Shown here in pieces: positions 52,730-62,214 of a DNA stretch of 64,000 nucleotides. How positions within the stretch are numbered: position 1 is the stretch's first letter; every line of letters starts with the position of its first letter. Source of the DNA: Puniceibacterium sp. IMCC21224 (lineage in GTDB: Bacteria; Pseudomonadota; Alphaproteobacteria; Rhodobacterales; Rhodobacteraceae). The stretch spans positions 62,001-126,000 of the forward strand of contig NZ_LDPY01000001.1 in the NCBI RefSeq assembly GCF_001038505.1, in the 5' to 3' direction. A program made the position numbers and the translations under genes. A model generated the notes under the pieces. The model saw only the letters and a list, made by a program, of their open reading frames with translations, had not been told where the DNA came from and made no database searches.

Positions 52730-53332
52730 ATGACCCGCGATACAGTCAGCTTTACCCAGATGAAGGACGGCACCGCCGAAGATTATCACCTGCTGGAAAC
52801 ACTTGAAAAACCGTATCTTGCGCTGACCGCTGACCGGGTTCTGGACGAGTTGCGCCGCCAGGATGAAGCGACGCTGGAAGGGTACAAGATCACCCGAATG
52901 ACCCACGGGCTACAGGCTGCCACACGGGCTGAACGGGATGGCGCGGACATCGACTGGATTGTCGGCGCGCTGTTACACGATATTGGCGACGGGCTCGCTC
53001 CGCAGAACCACGACCGATTTTCGGCCGAAGTGATTCGCCCCTTTGTGCGCTGGGATGTGGCCTGGGTGGTCGAACATCACGGCATCTTTCAGATGATATA
53101 TTACGGCCACCACTACGGCTGGGACCGCAACGCCCGCGAACGGTTTCGCGACCACCCTTGCTTTGACAGCTGCGCCACGTTTTGCGAACGCTGGGATCAG
53201 TCATCCTTTGATCCGGCCTATGACGCCCTGCCCCTTGATCACTTTGAACCGATGGTCCGCGCCGTTTTCGCCCGCAAAGCCTATGACTCTGTGGTTCTGC
53301 AAGACGGGGTTGTGTCGCCGCTAGGCACCTGA
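52730..53332 (+). CDS. HD-domain protein (possible PhnZ/MIOX-like diiron oxygenase)
   Basis: This 200-residue protein carries HD-type metal ligands: MTHGLQAATRA, LLHDIGDG, EHHGIFQ and GHHYGWD, then a late SFDPAYDALPLDHFEPM. Extra histidines and the WDQSSFDPAYD motif resemble HD oxygenases such as PhnZ and inositol oxygenase more than phosphohydrolases. The substrate is unknown and no phosphonate genes are nearby. The start at 52730 has an AAAGGA ribosome site, and the longer upstream frame lacks similarity. It is followed by a strong terminator shared with the PRC gene. Confidence 0.7.
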   Translation: MTRDTVSFTQMKDGTAEDYHLLETLEKPYLALTADRVLDELRRQDEATLEGYKITRMTHGLQAATRAERDGADIDWIVGALLHDIGDGLAPQNHDRFSAEVIRPFVRWDVAWVVEHHGIFQMIYYGHHYGWDRNARERFRDHPCFDSCATFCERWDQSSFDPAYDALPLDHFEPMVRAVFARKAYDSVVLQDGVVSPLGT

Positions 53333-53346
53333 TCCGCGACGTGCCA

Positions 53347-53372
53347 AGGGCGCGCCAAGTTTGGCGCGCCCT
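53347..53372. terminator. Bidirectional terminator between the HD and PRC-barrel genes
   Basis: AGGGCGCGCCAA and TTGGCGCGCCCT form a perfect 12-bp stem with a 2-nt loop, midway between two convergent genes. There is no long T run, but stem strength and position support a terminator. Confidence 0.7.
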
Positions 53373-53398
53373 GCAACTGTTCTGTTCGATGACGTGGC

Positions 53399-54052
53399 TT
53401 ACGACAGGCTGCCGATCACCACGTCACCTTCCAGCCCTTCAACGCCGCTTTCGTCGAATTCAGGCTGCGCTTCGATATCGCTCCGGGTCATCGACGCCAG
53501 CTTGAGATAACCGTCTTCGGTCACGGAAAACTGGTCAGCGGGGATCGCCACGGTGTATTCACCAAGGCCAAGAAACCCACCAACACCGATCACAAAAGCC
53601 GGACCGTCGGGCTGCGCAACAACATAGTCGATCTCGCCGATGGTTTCGTCGTCAATACCGGTCACGGTCATGCCCAGAACTTGGTCCACGGTCAATTCAG
53701 CGACATCGTTCGGGAGCGGGTCTGCGCCCATGTCATCGCCCAGAGTCGGCTGGGTTTCGGCCGCCATACCAGTCTCGGGGGCAAGCGTGGTCCCGGCGTC
53801 CGGTGCAACCGGCATATCGGTCGACATCTCGGTATCCGCTTCGACATCAGCATCCGGTATGACCGGCGTTTCAGCCGTCATATCAGACCCGGTGCCCATT
53901 TCGGTGCCATCGGTGGTCGCATCGGATTGGGTTTCGACTTCTGCCGACGGCACCAGCGGTGCGGGTGCTTCGGTCGATGTTTCCTGAGCAATGGCGCCCC
54001 CAGCGACGAGAGCAGCAACTGCCGAACCGATCATCATATTCTTGAGTGTCAT
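53399..54052 (-). CDS. Exported PRC-barrel domain protein
   Basis: This 217-residue protein has a signal peptide (MTLKNMMIGSAVAALVAGGAIAQE). An acidic low-complexity region with repeated TEMSTDMP/VIPDADVE-type units spans about residues 25-115, and a PRC-barrel spans about 118-205 (LTVDQVLGMTVTGIDDETIGEIDYVV). PRC-barrel proteins of this type are common envelope or stress proteins in Rhodobacterales. It is monocistronic, and its promoter must lie in the 54053-54390 region. Confidence 0.85.
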   Translation of the reverse strand: MTLKNMMIGSAVAALVAGGAIAQETSTEAPAPLVPSAEVETQSDATTDGTEMGTGSDMTAETPVIPDADVEADTEMSTDMPVAPDAGTTLAPETGMAAETQPTLGDDMGADPLPNDVAELTVDQVLGMTVTGIDDETIGEIDYVVAQPDGPAFVIGVGGFLGLGEYTVAIPADQFSVTEDGYLKLASMTRSDIEAQPEFDESGVEGLEGDVVIGSLS

Positions 54053-54393
54053 CGTTCATCTCCTAGTGTCGTTGACGTTATGCAAATACAATGCGCCAGA
54101 CCCGCCGGGGGTTTCCGCCGATTGAATAATTTTGCGTGGAACCAACAGCTTGGATTCCGCGTTCCCGCGCGCTCCTTATGAGTCTGCCGCTCAGACTAAA
54201 GATCTAGCGAAAATAACTTTCCCACAATTCGGTTCGGGGCGTGAAACCGGCACCCGGCGCGGGCATAAACGGCGACCGGCGCTGCGGGTGGCAGGAAATT
54301 GCCCGAATTTTGTCGGTACATACAACCTTGCAACCAATCAAATGCAGCTGCGTTTGGTCGGCTTGCCGTCCTTTTTGCCGCCAGAAACACAAA
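54053..54393. other. Intergenic region upstream of the PRC-barrel gene
   Basis: No gene is supported. It must carry the promoter of the PRC-barrel gene on the minus strand. AT-rich stretches occur but no clear -35/-10 pair can be assigned by eye. Confidence 0.4.
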
Positions 54394-54417
54394 CGCCGCC
54401 CAGATATCTGGACGGCG
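54394..54417 (-). terminator. Terminator of ahcY
   Basis: CGCCGCCCAGA and TCTGGACGGCG form an 11-bp stem (one G.U-type position) with a 2-nt loop. Read on the minus strand it is followed by TTTGTGTTT, a T-rich tail, 28 nt after the ahcY stop. Confidence 0.75.
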
Positions 54418-54444
54418 CTTTCAGTTTCCCAAAGTCTGGCGTTG

Positions 54445-55836
54445 TCAGTAGCGGTAATGCTCGGGCTTGAATGGTCCCTCAGGCGAGACGCCGATATAGG
54501 CGGCCTGCTCGGCGTTCAGTTCGGTCAGGCGCACACCGATGCGTTCCAGATGCAGGCGCGCGACCTTTTCATCCAGATGTTTGGGCAGGATAAAGACACC
54601 GGGCTGGTATTCGTTACCCTTTGTCCACAACTCGATCTGCGCCAACACCTGATTGGTAAAGGATGCCGACATCACGAATGACGGGTGGCCGGTGGCATTG
54701 CCGAGGTTCAGCAAACGCCCTTCGGAGAGCAGGATCAGACGGTGCCCGTTGGGCATCTCGATCATGTCCACCTGTTCTTTGATGTTGGTCCATTTGTGGT
54801 TCTTCAGGCTGGCAACCTGAATTTCGTTGTCGAAATGGCCGATGTTGCCGACGATGGCCATATCCTTCATCTCGCGCATATGCTCGATGCGGATCACGTC
54901 CTTGTTGCCGGTGGTGGTGACAAAGATGTCGGCGGTGGTGACCACATCCTCAAGCCGGACAACCTCGAACCCGTCCATCGCCGCCTGAAGCGCGCAGATT
55001 GGATCGACCTCCGTCACCTTGACGCGGGCACCGGCGCCCTGCAACGACGCGGCACAGCCCTTGCCGACGTCACCGTAGCCCAGCACAACAGCAACCTTGC
55101 CGGCCATCATGGTGTCGGTGGCACGGCGGATACCGTCGACCAGCGATTCCTTGCAACCATACTTGTTGTCAAACTTGGACTTAGTGACGCTGTCGTTCAC
55201 ATTGATCGCCGGGAACGGCAACTGACCCTTCTTGTGCAGGTCATAAAGGCGGTGAACACCGGTCGTGGTCTCCTCCGACACACCCTGAATCGCGTCGCGC
55301 GTCTTGGTGAACCAGCCCGGCGTCTCTTTCATGCGCTTCTTGATCTGCGCAAAGATCGCCTCTTCCTCTTCCGAGGTCGGCACGTCGATCAGGCCAGTCT
55401 CGCCCGCCTCTACGCGTGCGCCCAACAGGACATACAACGTCGCATCGCCACCATCGTCGAGGATCATGTTCGCGCCTTCGGGGAACATGAACGACCGATC
55501 AAGGTAATCCCAATGCTCAACCAACGTCTGACCTTTGATCGCAAAGACCGGTGTTCCGCCCGCAGCAATTGCCGCCGCCGCATGGTCCTGCGTCGAAAAG
55601 ATATTGCACGAGGCCCAGCGCACATCCGCGCCCAGCGCCACCAGCGTCTCGATCAGCGCGGCGGTCTGGATTGTCATGTGCAGCGACCCGACAATACGCG
55701 CCCCTGTCAGCGGCTTGCTCTGGCCATATTCGGCGCGCAGGGCCATCAGGCCCGGCATTTCGGTTTCCGCGATATCAAGTTCCTTGCGGCCATACGCGGC
55801 CAGTGCAATGTCCTTGACGATATAATCATGTGCCAT
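54445..55836 (-). CDS. ahcY: Adenosylhomocysteinase AhcY (SAH hydrolase)
   Basis: This 463-residue protein is normal for the bacterial enzyme. It has [24 protein letters not shown] near the N-terminus, the active-site [25 protein letters not shown], and the NAD-binding [20 protein letters not shown]. The C-terminal [16 protein letters not shown] precedes KPEHYRY. It splits S-adenosylhomocysteine into homocysteine and adenosine in the methyl cycle. It is monocistronic, with a terminator at 54394-54417 and a GGAG ribosome site 7-8 nt before the ATG. Confidence 0.97.
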   Translation of the reverse strand: MAHDYIVKDIALAAYGRKELDIAETEMPGLMALRAEYGQSKPLTGARIVGSLHMTIQTAALIETLVALGADVRWASCNIFSTQDHAAAAIAAGGTPVFAIKGQTLVEHWDYLDRSFMFPEGANMILDDGGDATLYVLLGARVEAGETGLIDVPTSEEEEAIFAQIKKRMKETPGWFTKTRDAIQGVSEETTTGVHRLYDLHKKGQLPFPAINVNDSVTKSKFDNKYGCKESLVDGIRRATDTMMAGKVAVVLGYGDVGKGCAASLQGAGARVKVTEVDPICALQAAMDGFEVVRLEDVVTTADIFVTTTGNKDVIRIEHMREMKDMAIVGNIGHFDNEIQVASLKNHKWTNIKEQVDMIEMPNGHRLILLSEGRLLNLGNATGHPSFVMSASFTNQVLAQIELWTKGNEYQPGVFILPKHLDEKVARLHLERIGVRLTELNAEQAAYIGVSPEGPFKPEHYRY

Positions 55837-56116
55837 ATGCGGCGCTCCAATCTGGTGTCAGTCCGTTGCCTGAGGACGTAGCAGCCCTTGATTTGCGGGA
55901 CAACCTGCATCAGAGTCGCGTCAACATCAGGTCCGCCTTTTCGCGCATCCCTATCAACGGATTCCGCGCCAATGCGGGGCTTGGGAACGCCGACAGGTCG
56001 CGGATTGAACCGCAATCAGCAACCATTGCATTCAAAAATCACCAAGTTGCGCGGCTACTGCGTCTGTGCGAAACGTGGATATCGTGCACTGACCCGCCCC
56101 TGAACAGGTCCACACC

Positions 56117-56710
56117 ATGTCCAAACCTCCCCGTGCCTGGCAACGCATGCTCTCAGGTCGCCGCCTCGATCTGCTGGATCCTACCCCGGTCGATATCGAG
56201 ATCGAGGACATCGCCCACGGCCTTGCCTTTGTCGCGCGCTGGAACGGCCAGACACGCGGCGATTTTGCCTATTCCGTGGCAGAACATTCGCTGTTGGTGG
56301 AAACCTTGTATTCGCGGTTGTGCCCCGCCGCACCGGTCAAATGGCAATTGGCCGCCTTGCTGCATGATGCCCCGGAATACGTGATCGGCGACATGATTTC
56401 ACCGGTCAAATCCGCGGTCGGGCCCAGTTACGGCGCGCTCGATGATCGACTGACGGCGGCAATTCACATCCGCTTTGGTCTGCCTGCGCAGATACCCGCC
56501 ACAGTCAAGAAACAGATCAAGCGTGCCGACCGCATCAGTGCCTGGATGGAGGCAACCCAGATCGCAGGCTTTTCCAAGGTCGAGGCTGATAAATTCTTTG
56601 GCCGCCCAGCCCCCGAACTCATGAACGATCTCGCGATCCGGCTGCGTCCGCCGCTGGACGTACGGGTCGAATTCACAGCGCGACACCGCACATTGATGGC
56701 TCAGCTTTGA
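56117..56710 (+). CDS. YfbR-like HD-domain hydrolase
   Basis: This 197-residue protein has the HD ligands in order: RGDFAYSVAEHSLLV (His), LLHDAPEYVIGDM (His-Asp) and RADRISAWMEATQ (Asp). This arrangement fits YfbR/YdhR-like 5'-deoxynucleotidases rather than signalling HD-GYP proteins. The substrate cannot be fixed from sequence. Its stop overlaps the TTG start of the following acetyltransferase, so the two are coupled. It is divergent from ahcY across 280 nt containing no gene. Confidence 0.8.
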   Translation: MSKPPRAWQRMLSGRRLDLLDPTPVDIEIEDIAHGLAFVARWNGQTRGDFAYSVAEHSLLVETLYSRLCPAAPVKWQLAALLHDAPEYVIGDMISPVKSAVGPSYGALDDRLTAAIHIRFGLPAQIPATVKKQIKRADRISAWMEATQIAGFSKVEADKFFGRPAPELMNDLAIRLRPPLDVRVEFTARHRTLMAQL

Positions 56711-57180
56711 CCCTGACAATCCGGCGCGCGGGCACACTTGATACACGGCAAATGGCCGGGCTGTTGAATGAAATCATCGCCATCGGCGGCTCCACAGCCT
56801 TTGTTGATCCCATGACCCGCAGCGACATTGCGAACTGGATGTCCGCTACACCCGACCGCGCTGCCTGGCACGTCGCCGAATCGGACAGCGGAAAGATCCT
56901 CGGTTTCCAGTGGATCGAGCCGCATTCCGACCTGCCGCCCCAAGCCTGTACAATCGCCACCTTCGTGCAGCCGGGGCGCACCGGGCTTGGCATCGGATCA
57001 GCCCTGTTCGATGCAACAGCGCGGGCCGCCCGTGGACTTGGTTTCAAATGGATCAACGCCACCATCCGCACCGACAACGGCAGCGGCATCGCCTATTATC
57101 AAAGCCGCGGTTTCGAGGATTGGAACACCATAGCCGACGCCCCCGTAGCCCCCCGGGTGATGAAACGCTTCATCCTGTGA
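56707..57180 (+). CDS. GNAT-family N-acetyltransferase
   Basis: This 157-residue protein has the GNAT fold: LTIRRAGTLDTRQMAGLLNEI, a central LGFQWIEPHSD strand pair, ATFVQPGRTGLGIGSALFDATARAA (the acetyl-CoA-binding Q/RxxGxG/A loop) and NGSGIAYYQSRGFEDW. It resembles YncA-type small-molecule N-acyltransferases, and the substrate is unknown. The start is a TTG at 56707 that overlaps the stop of the HD gene (TTTGA). No ATG gives the full fold. Confidence 0.85.
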   Translation: MTLTIRRAGTLDTRQMAGLLNEIIAIGGSTAFVDPMTRSDIANWMSATPDRAAWHVAESDSGKILGFQWIEPHSDLPPQACTIATFVQPGRTGLGIGSALFDATARAARGLGFKWINATIRTDNGSGIAYYQSRGFEDWNTIADAPVAPRVMKRFIL

Positions 57181-57309
57181 ACCGTCCCCAGCTTCTTCTC
57201 TTCAAAAATACGCAAATACAACGCCAGACACAGGCTTGCCCGTTCGAAATTACCCACTCCCGAACCGAAGGCCACGACCTCAAAATCGAAATTTACAAGC
57301 CGCGCCCTG

Positions 57310-57864
57310 CTACTTCGGGCTGCGTTTGGCCAGGATCCGTTGCAGGGTCCGCCGATGCATGTTCAGCCGCCGCGCGGTTTCGCTCACATTGCGGTCGCAC
57401 AGTTCATACACCCGTTGGATATGCTCCCATCGCACGCGATCTGCGCTCATCGGATTTTCGGGCGGTGGCGGCAGGTCGTCGGTTTTGCACAGCAGCGCGT
57501 TGGTGATGTCGGTCGCGTCCGCAGGTTTGGACAGGTAATCCGTCGCCCCGATCTTGACCGCAGCGACCGCTGTCGCAATCGCGCCATATCCCGTCAGTAC
57601 TACCACGCGGGAATCCGGGCGCTTTTCGCGCAGCACTTCAACCACATCCAAGCCGTTGCCATCCTCAAGCCGCAGATCCACCACCGCGTAGGCAGGGGGG
57701 CGCGCCGTCGCGATGGCTGATCCCGCCGCCACCGATCCAGCCATCTCGACCTCAAACCCGCGCTTTTCCATCGCCTTGGCAAGGCGGCGCAAAAACGGCT
57801 CGTCATCATCGACCAGCAAAAGGGTTCGGTCACTGCCAAGCTCGTCCAAAGCCCGTTCCGTCAT
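57310..57864 (-). CDS. regA: RegA/PrrA/ActR response regulator
   Basis: At 184 residues this is the usual length for the family. The receiver domain has the acidic pair in LLVDDDEPF, phosphoacceptor Asp63 (YAVVDLRL), and Thr/Lys switch residues (VLTGYG, YLSKP). A proline linker (PPPPENP) leads to a Fis-type helix-turn-helix (NVSETARRLNMHRRTLQRIL). RegA activates photosynthesis, respiration, carbon and nitrogen fixation genes under low oxygen. The start at 57864 has GGAGGG 8 nt upstream. It lies downstream of senC and opposite regB, the classical reg locus. Confidence 0.96.
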   Translation of the reverse strand: MTERALDELGSDRTLLLVDDDEPFLRRLAKAMEKRGFEVEMAGSVAAGSAIATARPPAYAVVDLRLEDGNGLDVVEVLREKRPDSRVVVLTGYGAIATAVAAVKIGATDYLSKPADATDITNALLCKTDDLPPPPENPMSADRVRWEHIQRVYELCDRNVSETARRLNMHRRTLQRILAKRSPK

Positions 57865-57945
57865 ATCCCGCCCTCCTTGCCGCCCGCTCATCGCGTCGAA
57901 CAGATTTACCCCGCCGCCGGGGGTTGGTCAAATACTCCTGAAAAT

Positions 57946-58557
57946 TCAGGCGTTTTCCAGAAAGCAGCTAACCCGGTTAGCCATCTCATCGGCGGATACG
58001 TCGCGGCGGAAATAATCGACGAATCCCTGCTCGGGCAGCACCAGATAGGTAAAGGTCGAATGGTCGACCAAATAATACGCGTCGCCAGTGTCATGCACAT
58101 TGGAATAGGTCCGGTAGGCTTGGCTCGCTGTCCGGATCTGCTCTGGACTGCCGGTCAGGCCGATCATCCGTTCATGCATATTCGCCGCGTAAGCCTTTAC
58201 CACGTCAGGAGTGTCGCGTTTCGGGTCGATCGTGATGAACACAGGCGTGATCGTCTCACCGCGCTCCTCCATGATGTCGGTCACTTCGGCGTTGCGCGCC
58301 ACGTCAATCGGGCAAATGTCCGGGCAGAAGGTATAGCCGAAATACAGCAGCGTCGGCCGCGTAATCACATCCTTGTCGGTGACCGTCTCACCATCGCCGT
58401 TGATCAGGGTAAACGGCCCGCCGATATCCCCCGCCACCTGTCCACTGCGACAGTTTGCAAAGACATCGCCCCCGCCGCCGGGCGCCGTGACGTACCAGGT
58501 GCCCACCATCAGGGCGGTGATAGCAACCGAAGCGGATATAGCGGCGATGCGAAGCAT
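57946..58557 (-). CDS. senC: SCO1/SenC/PrrC copper-binding thioredoxin-fold protein
   Basis: This 203-residue protein has an N-terminal membrane anchor (about 3-24) and a thioredoxin-like SCO domain with the copper-binding Cys78 and Cys82 (FGYTFCPDICPID) and His166 (LVDHSTFTYL). It helps build the CuA/CuB centres of cytochrome oxidases and feeds redox information to RegB in Rhodobacter species. The start at 58557 is supported by AAGGGA 7 nt upstream. It precedes regA and is divergent from regB. Confidence 0.94.
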   Translation of the reverse strand: MLRIAAISASVAITALMVGTWYVTAPGGGGDVFANCRSGQVAGDIGGPFTLINGDGETVTDKDVITRPTLLYFGYTFCPDICPIDVARNAEVTDIMEERGETITPVFITIDPKRDTPDVVKAYAANMHERMIGLTGSPEQIRTASQAYRTYSNVHDTGDAYYLVDHSTFTYLVLPEQGFVDYFRRDVSADEMANRVSCFLENA

Positions 58558-58661
58558 TGCGTGTCCCTTGTGCAAACGGCCCGTGCGACGGAGTCGTTGA
58601 TTAACCAGTACCGCAGACCTATCAATTGAGCGCGTGGGGTCAAAGGGGCGAAACACCGCAG

Positions 58662-60059
58662 ATGTCGATGACCGAAATCAGCCTGCTGGGCGAAGTAAAC
58701 CGCAGCAACTGGATCCGTTTGCGCACGATGATCCTGCTGCGCTGGATCGCCATCATCGGCCAGCTCAGCGCGCTGACCGTTGCACGCAACCTTTACGATC
58801 TCGAACTGGAACTGGGGTTGTGCTACCTCGCCGTCGGGGTGTCGGTCATCGGCAACATGGTCGCGATCTTTGTCTTTCCCGAAAACAAGCGCCTGACCGA
58901 AAGCGAAAATCTGGCGATGGTCATGTTTGACCTGCTGCAACTGGGCTTTCTGCTCTACCTCACTGGCGGCCTGCACAACCCGTTTTCGCTGCTGGTGCTG
59001 GGCCCGGTAACCGTGTCCGCCGCAGTGCTGAAACTGCGGTCCACGGTGCTGCTGGTTGCCACCGCGTTTGCGATGGTCTCGGCGCTGGTGTTCTTTCATT
59101 TGCCGCTGCACACCACCGAGGGCGAAGTTCTGCGACTGCCTGACATGTTTGTCTTTGGCCAATGGGCGGCCATTTCGATCGCGCTGATCTTTATTTCTGT
59201 CTACGCCCGTCGGATCACCCGCGAAATGCATGCGATGGGCGACGCGCTGACCGCCACGCAGATGGCGCTGTCGCGTGCGCAACAACTCAACGATCTTGGC
59301 GGGGTCATTGCTGCCGCGGCGCATGAACTTGGCACCCCGCTCGCCACGATCAAACTGACCTCGTCCGAGTTGATCGAAGATCTTGCCGACCGACCGGAAC
59401 AACAGGACGACGCCCGGCTGATTCGCGAACAGGCAGACCGCTGCCGCGATATTTTGCGGTCGATGGGCCGCGCGGGCAAGGACGATCTGCACATGCGGCA
59501 AGCGCCGCTGGTCGCCGTGATCCGTGAGGCAGCAGAGCCGCATCAGGATCGCGGCAAGGACATCGTGATTCAGGAAATCCCCGATCCGGGGGGACATGCG
59601 CAGCAACCCCAGATCCTGCGCCGACCCGAGATCATCCACGGCCTGCGCAACCTGATACAAAACGCCGTAGACTTTGCCCGCGCCACCATCTGGATCGAAG
59701 CCGGGTGGAGCGATGGTACAATTTCGATCCGCATCCTCGACGATGGTCCCGGCTTTCCACCGCATCTGATTGGCCGCATGGGTGAACCCTTTGTGCGCAA
59801 GCGCCGCAGCGAGGCCGACCGCCTGTCGCGCCCGGCTTACGAGGGCATGGGTCTGGGCCTCTTCATCGCCAAGACCCTGCTTGAGCGCACCGGAGCCGAG
59901 CTGAGTTTTGCCAATGGCACCGACCCTTTCCTGCTGCCCGCAACCCAAGGTGAGCGGCGTGGCGCAATCGTCGAAGTCATTTGGCCCCGCGCCAGAATCG
60001 TCCCGGAAACCGGCAACCACAGCGCCGGGATCGGAGAAAACCGGCCAATCGAAGTGTGA
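58662..60059 (+). CDS. regB: RegB/PrrB/ActS redox sensor histidine kinase
   Basis: This 465-residue kinase has six predicted transmembrane helices (about 23-185) including the quinone-binding GGLHNPF motif (102-108). The phosphoacceptor is His221 in AAAAHELGTPLATIK, the redox-active Cys261 is in EQADRCRDIL, and the ATPase motifs are NLIQNAVDFA, DDGPGF and GMGLGLFIAKTLLERTGA. Numbering from this start is offset by 4 from the R. capsulatus residues His225/Cys265, which supports the chosen start. RegB phosphorylates RegA when reduced. It is divergent from senC-regA. Confidence 0.96.
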   Translation: MSMTEISLLGEVNRSNWIRLRTMILLRWIAIIGQLSALTVARNLYDLELELGLCYLAVGVSVIGNMVAIFVFPENKRLTESENLAMVMFDLLQLGFLLYLTGGLHNPFSLLVLGPVTVSAAVLKLRSTVLLVATAFAMVSALVFFHLPLHTTEGEVLRLPDMFVFGQWAAISIALIFISVYARRITREMHAMGDALTATQMALSRAQQLNDLGGVIAAAAHELGTPLATIKLTSSELIEDLADRPEQQDDARLIREQADRCRDILRSMGRAGKDDLHMRQAPLVAVIREAAEPHQDRGKDIVIQEIPDPGGHAQQPQILRRPEIIHGLRNLIQNAVDFARATIWIEAGWSDGTISIRILDDGPGFPPHLIGRMGEPFVRKRRSEADRLSRPAYEGMGLGLFIAKTLLERTGAELSFANGTDPFLLPATQGERRGAIVEVIWPRARIVPETGNHSAGIGENRPIEV

Positions 60060-60136
60060 TCACGCCATTGTCTTTGTAAGCTTAACCTGATCTTAACTGA
60101 GCTTAATCACTCTGGTCATGAACAGCCAATCGCCAT

Positions 60137-61696
60137 GTGGTGGGATCTGAATTGCAGACATATCTGATACTCAGTGCCGGCCTTGGTGCCTGTCTATCTG
60201 CGATCATTGGGGTGCTTTTGCTGCGCTCGTCGCTGCGGCCCGAACGCCCGGTCCGGGCCCGTGACTCGGGTGTGGCGGATGTCGATTTTCTGATTCGCGA
60301 CGGTTTTGTCTTTAACGCGACAACAGCAGCTTGGCGGATGATCGGACAACCCGTCGGGCAGGAGTTCAAATGGGCTTGCCTATATAACATCCTGTCATCA
60401 CGGTTCCCCAACCTGACACCAGAGCCACCGCAAACGCCGCAACAATTCGCGGCCATCGACAACCCGGACACCATTCTCCAACTCACCCCAGAAGCGGGCG
60501 ACTTTCGGATCTCGTTGCGGGGGCGGGATCCCACGCTTGCCGACATCCACAAGCTGGCGATTGAACATACCGAGTTCGAGTTGCTGCGCACCGCCATGGC
60601 CGCCTTGCCCAATCCGGTCTGGCAATGCAACTCAGCCGGTCGCGTGTTGTGGTCGAACGCGGCATATGTCGATTTTGCCCGGCGGATGATTCCCGACGAT
60701 CCCCAGGGCAACCTGTTCGACCTGACGCTGCCCCCAGACGCGATGCCACAAAAGACCCGCGCCAATGTCGGAGGTTCGACCCAGGATAAACGCTATTGGT
60801 TCGAGGTCACCTCGATCAAATCCAGCGATACCTGGCTGAACTATGCCGTGGACATCGACGCCATTGTGAACGCCGAAACCGCGCAGCGCAATTTTGTCCA
60901 GACCCTGGCAAAAACCTTTGCGCATCTGCCTATTGGCCTGGCGATCTTTGACCGCGACCGTCGACTGGCGCTGTTCAATCCGGCGCTGATCGACCTGACC
61001 GCGCTACCGGCCGATTTCCTCAGCGGACGGCCCAACCTGCTGTCGTTCTTTGACCACATGCGCGAAAATCGCATGATCCCAGAGCCCAAGAACTATGTCG
61101 GCTGGCGCGAACAGATGGCCTCGCTCGTTGCGGCCGCGACGGACGACCGCTATTCCGAGACGTGGACCCTGCCCTCGGGCCTTACATACAAGATCACCGG
61201 ACGGCCGCATCCCGATGGCGCCGTCGCCTTTCTCCTCGAAGATATCAGCGCCGAAATTTCGCTCACCCGCCGGTTCCGGAGCGAGCTTGAGCTGAACCAG
61301 TCGGTGATAGAAGTGTTCGACGATGCCGTGGCAGTGTTTTCGCCCCTGGGTGTGCTGACCTTTTGCAACGACGCTTACCGCGATATGTGGAAAACGGACC
61401 CCGACAGCGCCTTTGCAGCAATGACAATTCTCGATGCTATTCGACTGTGGCAGGGTGCCTGTGTTCCGACTCCGGTCTGGCAAAAGATACGCGACATGGT
61501 GCTTAGCCTGTCTGATCGCAACCAATGGTCCACCAATGTGAAACGCACCAACGGGGAACATCTGTTGTGCCGCCTCGATTCGGTGTCGGGCGGCGCCACA
61601 GTGGTCCGGTTTACCGCGCAGCCCGCCGACGCAGATCAGAGAATAGAGCAGGCATCATCCGCAGACTTGATCGGGCATCTCGACGACCGGACCTGA
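60137..61696 (+). CDS. Kinase-less multi-PAS membrane protein
   Basis: This 519-residue protein has an N-terminal transmembrane helix (about 7-28) and at least three PAS-like domains. The clearest are about 150-240 (LPNPVWQCNSAGRVLWSNAAYVDFARR), about 265-350 (LPIGLAIFDRDRRLALFNPALIDLTAL) and about 380-490 (SVIEVFDDAVAVFSPLGVLTFCNDAYRDMW). No kinase, GGDEF, EAL or phosphatase domain follows, so it must signal through a partner. It lies between regB and tsaE and could be co-transcribed with either. The GTG start at 60137 is tentative. Confidence 0.75.
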   Translation: MVGSELQTYLILSAGLGACLSAIIGVLLLRSSLRPERPVRARDSGVADVDFLIRDGFVFNATTAAWRMIGQPVGQEFKWACLYNILSSRFPNLTPEPPQTPQQFAAIDNPDTILQLTPEAGDFRISLRGRDPTLADIHKLAIEHTEFELLRTAMAALPNPVWQCNSAGRVLWSNAAYVDFARRMIPDDPQGNLFDLTLPPDAMPQKTRANVGGSTQDKRYWFEVTSIKSSDTWLNYAVDIDAIVNAETAQRNFVQTLAKTFAHLPIGLAIFDRDRRLALFNPALIDLTALPADFLSGRPNLLSFFDHMRENRMIPEPKNYVGWREQMASLVAAATDDRYSETWTLPSGLTYKITGRPHPDGAVAFLLEDISAEISLTRRFRSELELNQSVIEVFDDAVAVFSPLGVLTFCNDAYRDMWKTDPDSAFAAMTILDAIRLWQGACVPTPVWQKIRDMVLSLSDRNQWSTNVKRTNGEHLLCRLDSVSGGATVVRFTAQPADADQRIEQASSADLIGHLDDRT

Positions 61697-61737
61697 TACG
61701 GGCTTGCAGCCGGGGGCCGGGTGGGTAATCTCGCGCC

Positions 61738-62214
61738 ATGCGCAAATCCACTGCCCTATTCCATGCTTCATCCCCCGAAAGCACTTGTACTTTGGCGCAG
61801 CGCCTTGGCGCGCATCTGCGTCCGGGCGATGTGCTGTTGCTATCGGGCGAAATTGGCGCAGGCAAAACCCATTTCGCGCGCTGCCTGATCCAATCCCGAT
61901 TGATCGAACCCGAGGATGTCCCCTCGCCGACCTTTACCCTGGTGCAGCAATACGACACCGACGCGGGCGAGCTTTGGCATGCCGACCTCTACCGCCTGTA
62001 CGATCCCGATCATTGCGTGGAACTGGGCCTGACCGATGCGTTTGAGACGGCGATCTGCGTGGTCGAATGGCCCGACAGGTTGGCCGCCCTGACCCCCGCA
62101 GACGCGCTGGAGATATCGTTCGCCGCGCCGGGCGACGCCGACGACAGCCGCGATCTGCTCTTTACCTGGAGCGCGCCACGATGGGCGGGCATCATCGCGC
62201 AGGCCCTCGCATGA
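61738..62214 (+). CDS. tsaE: TsaE, ATPase of the t6A tRNA-modification complex
   Basis: This 158-residue protein has a P-loop (LLLSGEIGAGKTHFARCLI) and the family signatures PSPTFTLVQQYD and LWHADLYRLYD, with a late VVEWPDRL. TsaE powers the TsaB-TsaD complex that makes t6A in tRNA; tsaD is at 48642-49724. Its stop overlaps the amgK ATG (ATGA), so it heads the tsaE-amgK-murU-addB operon. Confidence 0.95.
   Translation: MRKSTALFHASSPESTCTLAQRLGAHLRPGDVLLLSGEIGAGKTHFARCLIQSRLIEPEDVPSPTFTLVQQYDTDAGELWHADLYRLYDPDHCVELGLTDAFETAICVVEWPDRLAALTPADALEISFAAPGDADDSRDLLFTWSAPRWAGIIAQALA

Noticed and set aside
55842..55880. Possible SAM/SAH-type riboswitch before ahcY (CAACGG and ATTGGAGC blocks on the minus strand)
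   Set aside because: The two blocks resemble the Rhodobacterales SAM/SAH riboswitch and ATTGGAGC covers the ribosome site, but the pairing partner for GGAGC (a GCUUCC-type loop) is missing and no convincing stem forms. A covariance-model search would settle it.
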